Part shown: one piece after another, positions 7,832-14,050 of the stretch | Layout of the letters: the number at the start of each line of letters is the position of its first letter | Position numbering within the stretch: the stretch's first letter is position 1 | NCBI GenBank assembly: GCA_017502265.1 | Contig: JAFVVI010000052.1 | Location: forward strand, 1 to 41,654 | Origin: Oscillospiraceae bacterium | GTDB taxonomy: Bacteria; Bacillota; Clostridia; Oscillospirales; Oscillospiraceae | Length of the DNA: 41,654 nucleotides | Reading direction: 5' to 3' | Program-made: the position numbers and the translations under genes | The notes under the pieces: model-generated | The model's database searches: none | What the model saw: the letters and a program-made list of their open reading frames with translations, nothing else | What the model was told of the DNA's origin: nothing

Positions 7832-8050
7832 ATGGCGATCAGTTATAAGAAACTGTGGAAATTGCTTATTGACCGCGATATGAAAAAGAAAGACCTTATG
7901 GCGATATCGGGTGTGAGCCAATCCTCTGTAACCAAAATGGGAAAGAACGAAAATGTTAATACTGAGGTGCTCGTACGCATTTGTCTGGCTTTGAATTGTG
8001 ACATCGGAGATATTGCGCAGATCGTTCTGCCGGAGAGTCAGGAAGTATAA
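7832..8050 (+). CDS. XRE/Cro-family helix-turn-helix regulator
   Basis: A 72-residue single-domain DNA-binding protein. The HTH spans roughly residues 20-45: MKKKDLMAISGVSQSSVTKM, with the second helix GVSQSSVTKM as the recognition element, and a third helix from EVLVRICLALNCDIGDI. This resembles the HTH_26 subgroup common in Firmicutes. A CGGAGGG site precedes the ATG. It opens an operon with the sensor kinase and response regulator, and the palindrome over its own promoter is the likely operator. What signal it reads, if any, is unknown. Confidence 0.85.
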   Translation: MAISYKKLWKLLIDRDMKKKDLMAISGVSQSSVTKMGKNENVNTEVLVRICLALNCDIGDIAQIVLPESQEV

Positions 8051-8082
8051 CGAGTGAAGTGCTTTTTTGAGGAGTTGAGATA

Positions 8083-9930
8083 ATGAACCATAAAAAAATC
8101 AAGTCCCGTTTTTTGAATATGACAACACTAACGATTGCAGGCGTTCTGTTATTATTGCTCTCAGCTGTTATTTTGTTGTGGTATGGTAATGCAAACAGCA
8201 TGCAAGCTATGCCTGCCTTAGTGGCACAAGTATATTTTGACGGCGAGTACCGTATTGCCGACGGGCAGTGGCAAAAAATTGTAAAAGGAAACCATATTCC
8301 TTCTACTGAAGGCGATGTGACCCTGCGAGGCAATTTCCACATGTTGGCGCCGGATGGTGAGTATGTTGGTATTTACAGCGGTGATGTTCCGATTGCCTTT
8401 TATACCAATCATATTAACCTGACATTTTATGAGGGTGAAAATGAGCCATTTGTAACGGATGTGGAAAATTCTTTATACGGAGATTCTGCTTGCTGCGTGG
8501 AGTGGACAGCCTATACGCTTACAACCGAAAGCGAAGAGCCAATCGAGATCCTTGTTCATAATCCCCATAGTTTTGGTAACGAAACCGCCATTGACGAAAT
8601 GCTTTCCACCACGGCTTTATGGACGGATATTGGGTTTGAAAAAAGCGTTCTTGAAAGCGGAAACACCCAAAGAGATATTGGCCTGGTGTTTGTTATCGTT
8701 TCTCTTATCGTTTTGGGAACTGCGTTGTTTTCAACACTGATACATATAAAAAACAGTAAGATTCTTTGGTTATTCGGCATCGTAATTTTGTTCGCAGGCA
8801 CATACCTGTCTTATAGTGCAGACGGCGTTTCATTCTGGAGCGAATCCGTTGTATCAAATACGACGATTTTGGGCTGCTCAATGATGTTCTATATGCTCTT
8901 CCTTTCTATTGCGCTTGTGCACTTCCTGAAAGGCACGAGAACCATTGGTACAATCACCGTTATTCTTCTCGGTTTTGTTAACGCAGTGCTTTTTGTTTTA
9001 CCGATCTTAACGGATATGTTGTTTTATGATTTGTGGCTTTACTGGGCTGCTGCGCAAATGCTTGTAAACATCATTCTGCTTGGTTGCCTTATACGAGAGT
9101 TCTTTGTTACAAAAGGAAAAGAACGCTGGCTTTATATCGGCTCGATTTTGCCGCTTATCTCTTTCGGCATGGATGTTATTATGACAGACCTTGGATTATG
9201 GAAGGGCGGACTTGCGTCTAAATACATTTTTATTGTTTTCTTTATTGCTATAATGGTTGCGGTGCTGAAAGTTATACCAAACAGCATCAACGCTCTTGCC
9301 AAAGCAAAAGAACTGGAAACGGAAAAAATGGTTTTGAATGCCGAGCTTGCTGAAAGCCGCATTTCTACAATGATGAGCCAGATCCGACCGCATTTTATCT
9401 ATAATACCCTTGGAAGTATCGAGCAGCTTTGTGAATTGGATCCGCCCAAGGCCGGAGAGCTTGTCCATAACTTTGCGAAATATCTGAGAGGTAATTTTGG
9501 AGAACTGGATAATCCAAAGCCGATTTTAATGTCGCAGGAAATGGAGCACGTACGCCATTATATCAGTATTGAAAACGTGCGTTTTCCAGATATGACGTTC
9601 TCATTTGAGATGAATTCAGACGATTTTCATATTCCTGCACTTACCATTCAGCCAATTGTAGAAAATGCGATCAAGCACGGACTTATGAAATTGCAAAAAG
9701 GAGGGACAATCCGTGTAATCTCCTATGAGACCGATACCCATTACTGTGTTTCGGTGGAGGATGACGGTGTGGGATTTGATACAGGTGTCCTGATTGACGA
9801 AAGAAAACACGTGGGAATCCGTAATATTCGTGGAAGATTAAAGGCAATGGTAAACGGCACACTTGAAATTGAAAGCACTCAGGGTGTTGGCACCAAGGTC
9901 TTGATAACGATTCCTAAGGAGGTGGAATAA
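8083..9930 (+). CDS. 7TM LytS-type sensor histidine kinase
   Basis: A 615-residue membrane sensor. One hydrophobic segment near residues 17-33 is followed by an extracellular part (~34-205). Seven membrane spans follow at ~207-395, the plan of 7TMR-DISM receptors. A short coiled linker (KAKELETEKMVLNAELAESR) leads to a LytS/His_kinase domain with phospho-accepting His437 in QIRPHFIYNTL. The HATPase domain has the N-box IVENAIKHG near 525 and the G-box DDGVGFD near 560. A GAGGAG site precedes the ATG. Its stop overlaps the response regulator start by one base, so they are a translationally coupled two-component pair. The extracellular ligand is unknown. Confidence 0.88.
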   Translation: MNHKKIKSRFLNMTTLTIAGVLLLLLSAVILLWYGNANSMQAMPALVAQVYFDGEYRIADGQWQKIVKGNHIPSTEGDVTLRGNFHMLAPDGEYVGIYSGDVPIAFYTNHINLTFYEGENEPFVTDVENSLYGDSACCVEWTAYTLTTESEEPIEILVHNPHSFGNETAIDEMLSTTALWTDIGFEKSVLESGNTQRDIGLVFVIVSLIVLGTALFSTLIHIKNSKILWLFGIVILFAGTYLSYSADGVSFWSESVVSNTTILGCSMMFYMLFLSIALVHFLKGTRTIGTITVILLGFVNAVLFVLPILTDMLFYDLWLYWAAAQMLVNIILLGCLIREFFVTKGKERWLYIGSILPLISFGMDVIMTDLGLWKGGLASKYIFIVFFIAIMVAVLKVIPNSINALAKAKELETEKMVLNAELAESRISTMMSQIRPHFIYNTLGSIEQLCELDPPKAGELVHNFAKYLRGNFGELDNPKPILMSQEMEHVRHYISIENVRFPDMTFSFEMNSDDFHIPALTIQPIVENAIKHGLMKLQKGGTIRVISYETDTHYCVSVEDDGVGFDTGVLIDERKHVGIRNIRGRLKAMVNGTLEIESTQGVGTKVLITIPKEVE

Positions 9931-10706
9931 TGATTGCCATAGCAGTTGACGACGAAATATTAATGCTTGGCGCTTTAGTAGCAGCCATTAAAGCATCACC
10001 CGATATCTCTGAAGTTTCTCAGTTTTCCGGCTGTGATGAAGCCCTTGCCTTTGTAAAAGAAAATTCGGTTGACGTTGCATTTTTGGATATTAATATGCGT
10101 GGTATGGGCGGACTTGCACTTGCGGAAAAGATCCTTAATGCTTGTCCCGATTGCAAAATCGTATTTTGTACCGGATATGAGGAATATGCTATTCCCGCCT
10201 TTAAGCTCCACGCCTCCGGATACTTAATGAAACCTGTATCGGCCAAAGACGTGCAGATAGAGATTGATAATATCAAAGGGATTCGTCAAAAAGAAAAACC
10301 GCTTACAGTAAAATGCTTCGGCAATTTCGAGGTCTATGCTAAGGGAGAAAAGCTTACATTCAAACGTTCAAAAACAAAAGAGTTGTTTGCCTTTTTGGTG
10401 GATCGAAACGGTGCGGGGGTTACGGTTGCGGAAATTGGAGTTGCACTCTGGGAAAACGATGAAGAGCAAAAGAACCAAAACTATATCCATCAATTATTTC
10501 GTGATCTACGCCAAACCCTTGAAGCAATTGGTATGGAAGAAATTTTCGAGAGAAACAACTATCTTTATTCTGTGAATCCCGAGAAAATGGATTGTGATTA
10601 TTATAGTTATTTAAAAACCGGAAAGCCCGAATTTATCGGTGAGTATATGTCCCAGTACAGCTGGGCAGAAGAAACTTGCGGATTGCTTTGGGAAAAAAGA
10701 TCTTAA
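9930..10706 (+). CDS. Response regulator with winged-helix output domain
   Basis: A 258-residue cytosolic regulator. The receiver domain occupies residues 1-~118, with acidic residues VDDE at 6-9, phospho-acceptor Asp53 in FLDINMRG, Thr in FCTGYEEYA and Lys in YLMKPVSA. The output domain (~125-215) starts VKCFGNFEVYAKGEKLTFKR and continues with KTKELFAFLVDRNG. This is the OmpR-like winged helix found in SARP-type and related clostridial regulators, rather than the LytTR domain usually paired with LytS kinases. It is the partner of the preceding kinase and the last gene before a terminator. Its targets are unknown; the downstream membrane-protein cluster is a candidate. Confidence 0.88.
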   Translation: MIAIAVDDEILMLGALVAAIKASPDISEVSQFSGCDEALAFVKENSVDVAFLDINMRGMGGLALAEKILNACPDCKIVFCTGYEEYAIPAFKLHASGYLMKPVSAKDVQIEIDNIKGIRQKEKPLTVKCFGNFEVYAKGEKLTFKRSKTKELFAFLVDRNGAGVTVAEIGVALWENDEEQKNQNYIHQLFRDLRQTLEAIGMEEIFERNNYLYSVNPEKMDCDYYSYLKTGKPEFIGEYMSQYSWAEETCGLLWEKRS

Positions 10707-10720
10707 TAACAAACTTAGGA

Positions 10721-10748
10721 AAAGCCGTCGAATCGACGGCTTTTTTTG
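10721..10748 (+). terminator. Terminator after the two-component system
   Basis: A GC-rich hairpin (AAAGCCGTCGA, short loop, TCGACGGCTTT) followed by a T7 run, about 15 nt after the response regulator stop. Confidence 0.9.
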
Positions 10749-10775
10749 TTTGTAAGAAGTTTGTCATACCGTAAA

Positions 10776-10784
10776 TGTTATACT
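10776..10784 (+). promoter_or_regulatory. Possible extended -10 promoter
   Basis: TGTTATACT is an extended -10 element (TGn plus TATACT) upstream of the Pr6Pr-like gene. No good -35 box is present, so the call is weak. Confidence 0.35.
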
Positions 10785-10939
10785 GAAAAGGAAAATGGAC
10801 TAATTATACATTATTCTTCGGAGGAGACAGAAAATATCGAACTTGAATATGAATTAAAAAATCTAAAGTGTCGCGCTTGTTAAGGTTTTAATTTGCTATT
10901 AAGGCAAAATAAAATAAATTCTTGAAAAGGAGAAAAATC

Positions 10940-11620
10940 ATGATTAAAAACAGAACAGCACAGTTAATTTATCAGACCATTTACCTTACTCTTGGATTCG
11001 TAGGTCTTGTTGCAAGCCTTGGAATCTTCGACAACATCAATACGATTCGTTGGGATTTCTACGTTCATTTCACTAACATCAGCAATTTCCTTTGCATTGG
11101 TGTTATGCTTGCTGCGCTTATTCAAACAGCAAAGAAGAAAGAAGACAGCTTCGTTTCTGCGGCTCCCATTCTGAAGTTTATCGGAATGCTCGGCATTTTG
11201 CTTACTTTCCTTGTATTCAACATTATGCTCGCCGGTGCAGAAGGTCGTGATCCCCAGGCAAACTGGCGTGTTGGTAGCCTGTGCTTCCACGTAGTTCTTC
11301 CTATTATGTACATAGCTGACTGGTTCTTGTTCTACGAGCGTAAGAAGTGCAAGTGGTATTATCCCATCGCTTCTATTGCATTCCCGCTTGTTTATGTAAT
11401 TTTCCTTCTTATTCAGGCGGTTATTTTGAAGTTTGATTCTTCTATCCTTATTCCTACTACAACCACGCCCCTTATCTACCCTTATTTCTTTGTGAATCTT
11501 GATACACAGGGCGTTTCCGGTGTTCTTATGTGGATTGGCATTCTTTCTGTGGCATTTGTCGTTGTTGGATACTTGTTCTTTGGCCTTGATAAACTCCACA
11601 AGAAAAAACTTGATAAATAA
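10940..11620 (+). CDS. Pr6Pr-family membrane protein
   Basis: A 226-residue polytopic membrane protein with about six spans. The pattern WDFYVHFTNISNFLCIGVML near residue 35 (polar N/T-rich stretch inside the membrane), the central RVGSLCFHVVLPIMYIADWF and the late YPYFFVNLD fit the Pr6Pr family, a distant relative of eukaryotic FAR-17a/AIG1 proteins. I chose ATG 10940 because AAAAGGAG lies 9 nt before it; an upstream in-frame codon at 10922 has none. The biochemical role of bacterial members is not known. It begins a run of short membrane and accessory genes transcribed the same way. Confidence 0.75.
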   Translation: MIKNRTAQLIYQTIYLTLGFVGLVASLGIFDNINTIRWDFYVHFTNISNFLCIGVMLAALIQTAKKKEDSFVSAAPILKFIGMLGILLTFLVFNIMLAGAEGRDPQANWRVGSLCFHVVLPIMYIADWFLFYERKKCKWYYPIASIAFPLVYVIFLLIQAVILKFDSSILIPTTTTPLIYPYFFVNLDTQGVSGVLMWIGILSVAFVVVGYLFFGLDKLHKKKLDK

Positions 11621-11638
11621 GAGATGGAGAAAACTGTT

Positions 11639-11977
11639 ATGAAAAAGGATTTGATTTTTACTCCCGCTATGTTGCTCATTGGTGTTTCGTTGTTTCTGCT
11701 CAGAGCTACCGGTATGACTGCGCATATTGCTATTTCTGTAGTCGGTATTTTGGTTTTGATAGCCTATACTGTCTTAACTAAAAAGGACTGGAAAATACCT
11801 GCACTTGAGATTTTGATGAGAGCATTTTATGGTATCGCTTTGATTACCGGTATTGTGATTATGAATGTTCATGGCATTGCCGCACTCACTATTATTCACA
11901 AGGTAAGTGCTGTTTTGTTTATGGCATTGATTATCGTTTTGCTCACCCATAAGTTGGCAACGAATAAAAAGGCTTAA
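11639..11977 (+). CDS. Small four-helix membrane protein, function unknown
   Basis: A 112-residue protein with four hydrophobic helices: ~7-25, ~30-45, ~60-80 and ~88-105. I prefer ATG 11639 because GATGGAG lies upstream; an in-frame ATG at 11624 sits only 3 nt after the previous stop. No motif that I recognise. It follows the Pr6Pr-like gene by 18 nt and is probably co-transcribed. Confidence 0.7.
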   Translation: MKKDLIFTPAMLLIGVSLFLLRATGMTAHIAISVVGILVLIAYTVLTKKDWKIPALEILMRAFYGIALITGIVIMNVHGIAALTIIHKVSAVLFMALIIVLLTHKLATNKKA

Positions 11978-12013
11978 TCTTCAAGCTTTAGATGTGTGGT
12001 GTAAGGAGTAGAA

Positions 12014-12679
12014 ATGGATAAATTAGTTAGGAAAATAGAAATTCCGCTTGCAAAGAAAGCAATAGAAAAAGCGGGTTTGTATATTGTACAAAAAAAGGAC
12101 CTTGACCGCCTGGCCCAGGTGGCGGCCGATGCCTACCAGGACTATCCCTTACACAATTGGTTTACTAAGGGTAAATACGATGCCAAAGCATCCAAATTGA
12201 TTATGCAAATTTCCCTTAAAACTATGACGGAGGATGCGGTGATTTACGCCGACAGTGAGGAAATTAACGGTTTTGCGGTTTGGCTGCCCTTTGGTTTTAC
12301 GGGCAGCAAAACCCTTCCGTTTTTAATGAATGGCGGGCTGAGCCTTATACTGCACGCAGGCCTTGGTATTATCGGCAGACTTTTAACCTACGAAACCTAT
12401 GCAATGAATTTGAAAAAAGAGTTTACCGAAAATTACGATTGGTACTTATATAATCTTTCTATCAAAAAAGATGCGCAAGGCAAAGGGTTGGCAAGCAAAT
12501 TGATGCGCCCTATGCTGCAATTTTGCGATGACGAGCGTATGGTTGCCTATTTGGAAACCAACAAGGAGGCAAATGTTGGACTTTATAAGCATTATGGGTT
12601 TGATTTAATGAAAGAAGAGCAAATTCCCCAAAGCACCGTCACCCATTATGCTATGGTACGAAAGCCGAAGGACATGTAA
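12014..12679 (+). CDS. GNAT-family N-acetyltransferase
   Basis: A 221-residue cytosolic enzyme that would transfer an acetyl group from acetyl-CoA to an unknown amine. The core GNAT signature is in the second half: WYLYNLSIKKDAQGKGLASK near residue 138, where the Q-G-K-G-L-A loop binds the CoA pyrophosphate, followed by YLETNKEANVGLYKHYGF, the typical beta5/helix4 end. The N-terminal part reads DLDRLAQVAADAYQDYPLHNWF, as in acetyltransferases that act on small molecules. AAGGAG precedes the ATG. It lies in the same-direction cluster as the preceding membrane proteins. Confidence 0.85.
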   Translation: MDKLVRKIEIPLAKKAIEKAGLYIVQKKDLDRLAQVAADAYQDYPLHNWFTKGKYDAKASKLIMQISLKTMTEDAVIYADSEEINGFAVWLPFGFTGSKTLPFLMNGGLSLILHAGLGIIGRLLTYETYAMNLKKEFTENYDWYLYNLSIKKDAQGKGLASKLMRPMLQFCDDERMVAYLETNKEANVGLYKHYGFDLMKEEQIPQSTVTHYAMVRKPKDM

Positions 12680-12734
12680 TACCAGAAAAGAGAAAATATA
12701 AAACCAAGTTTAAGAAAAAACGGAGGCAAACAAA

Positions 12735-12968
12735 ATGCAGAATGAAAAGAAAGAATTGATGAAAAAGTTCAAGGTTGTCATTGATGACCTCATGGATCAT
12801 TACGAAGAATACACTGCCGAAGAAAAAGCACAGATCAAAGAAATCTTTCAGAAGGTTGCAGAGCTGAACACGATTCTGGATAAATACGACATCGAAGTGA
12901 AATTTGATTGGAATGAATACTTCAATTTGCTTGGCCAATGCTTTGATGCAACCCCTTACCATTATTAA
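12735..12968 (+). CDS. Small acidic helical protein, function unknown
   Basis: A 77-residue protein rich in Lys and Glu, predicted mostly helical (residues 3-55), with an aromatic C-terminal end (FDWNEYFNLLGQCFD). CGGAGGC sits 6-12 nt upstream of the ATG. No known motif. It stands alone between the GNAT gene and a hairpin, so it may be monocistronic or end the preceding operon. Confidence 0.65.
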   Translation: MQNEKKELMKKFKVVIDDLMDHYEEYTAEEKAQIKEIFQKVAELNTILDKYDIEVKFDWNEYFNLLGQCFDATPYHY

Positions 12969-13014
12969 GAAAAAGTTAGCTTGAGAAAAAGAACGACTTG
13001 GTTTTTATATTTGG

Positions 13015-13055
13015 GCTATTGGCTTTAAGTCGCCAATTTGCTTAAAGCCAATAGC
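13015..13055 (+). terminator. Long perfect hairpin, likely terminator or attenuator
   Basis: A perfect 15-bp stem (13015-13029 with 13041-13055) around an 11-nt loop. The following TTCGTTT is a weak T-run. It sits 24 nt before the ATG of the next gene, so it could also act on the leader of the partner-switching operon. Confidence 0.55.
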
Positions 13056-13078
13056 TTCGTTTAAAAGGAGAAAACAAA

Positions 13079-14038
13079 ATGCCGAAAAAACAAAGAAAGT
13101 TTGCTGATGATGGCTGGGCTGTTTGGATTGATGGTGAGGATACAAGCACGATTCACATTAACGACTGGCTGAACCCAATGAGCAAAAGCTATGTAGACAT
13201 CGCAATTCACATACGGGGTATCAAGTCAAGCAAGTCGCTGAATGTGTATGTGCCATTCCAGGTTTTTGACGAAGAAATTGAAGATGTGTCGTTATCCTTT
13301 GGAGATACAAAAATACTGCAGGCGGTATTCAGTGCCGCCTGCATTGTGGACTATAAGAAGAATCAACATACCTCAGAGATCGCTTACAACGGCAAAACGG
13401 TAGACATTGTACATATAAGCACTACGAGCTTTAAAGCAGAGCCGTTATCTAACGGAACGCTGATCCGTGTTGATCTGCAGGAATTACAACCATATTTTGA
13501 CAACAATGAAGCCTACTTTATTTGGCGTATGCCCCATAAAACCCTGGATGAAATTTTTAAACCGCGGGTGGATGTGGGAAATGCATTGGATCGGTTGAGA
13601 GATCTGATCACCACGCCTGTGATTTCTGAAAAATACGGCTATTCTATTCGGATCAATGAATCCAGACTATTGCCGGAGGAGATCACGAGAATCGGCGCAT
13701 TTCACCGCCAAAAGCTGAATAAGGCAGTTATCACAATTTCGGTGGATGAAAACTACGAGCTGAACGATTCCGGCTGCTACCGCATTCGTCGTTTGGAGGA
13801 GAATTTATATAAAGATTATCTTCCTGCGGATTACCACAGAGAAGATGTCATTACTTATCAATGGAACCAAAGTCGCGAACAAAATTATCAGGGCCAGTTT
13901 AACTTCTATTACAGCATAATAAAAAACTCTGTCAGCAAAGGCAGTATGTTTTTATATATGATTTTGCTTTTTATACTTGGTATTCTGAGCGATGCTATTT
14001 CAGACACCGTTCGTGCTTTGCTTGGTTTGCTTACATAG
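13079..14038 (+). CDS. Tail-anchored protein of unknown function
   Basis: A 319-residue protein, mostly soluble, with one hydrophobic segment at the very end (~294-316, FLYMILLFILGILSDAI), so it is probably anchored with its main part in the cytoplasm. The soluble part is beta-rich and has a mid-protein stretch DLITTPVISEKYGYSIRI. I do not recognise a family. AAGGAG lies 10 nt before the ATG. The phosphatase gene begins 12 nt after its stop with its ribosome site in the gap, so they are surely co-transcribed, and a role in the partner-switching circuit is likely by position. Confidence 0.75.
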   Translation: MPKKQRKFADDGWAVWIDGEDTSTIHINDWLNPMSKSYVDIAIHIRGIKSSKSLNVYVPFQVFDEEIEDVSLSFGDTKILQAVFSAACIVDYKKNQHTSEIAYNGKTVDIVHISTTSFKAEPLSNGTLIRVDLQELQPYFDNNEAYFIWRMPHKTLDEIFKPRVDVGNALDRLRDLITTPVISEKYGYSIRINESRLLPEEITRIGAFHRQKLNKAVITISVDENYELNDSGCYRIRRLEENLYKDYLPADYHREDVITYQWNQSREQNYQGQFNFYYSIIKNSVSKGSMFLYMILLFILGILSDAISDTVRALLGLLT

Positions 14039-14050
14039 GGAGGTTTCGGT

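Noticed and set aside
7436-8050. Toxin-antitoxin pair formed by the 72-residue protein and the XRE protein
   Set aside because: The two genes diverge, the XRE gene is in one operon with a two-component system, and the other protein has no toxin motif.
10749-10881. Short open plus-strand frame between the response regulator and the Pr6Pr-like gene
   Set aside because: No ATG or GTG with a ribosome site, and it crosses the likely promoter region.
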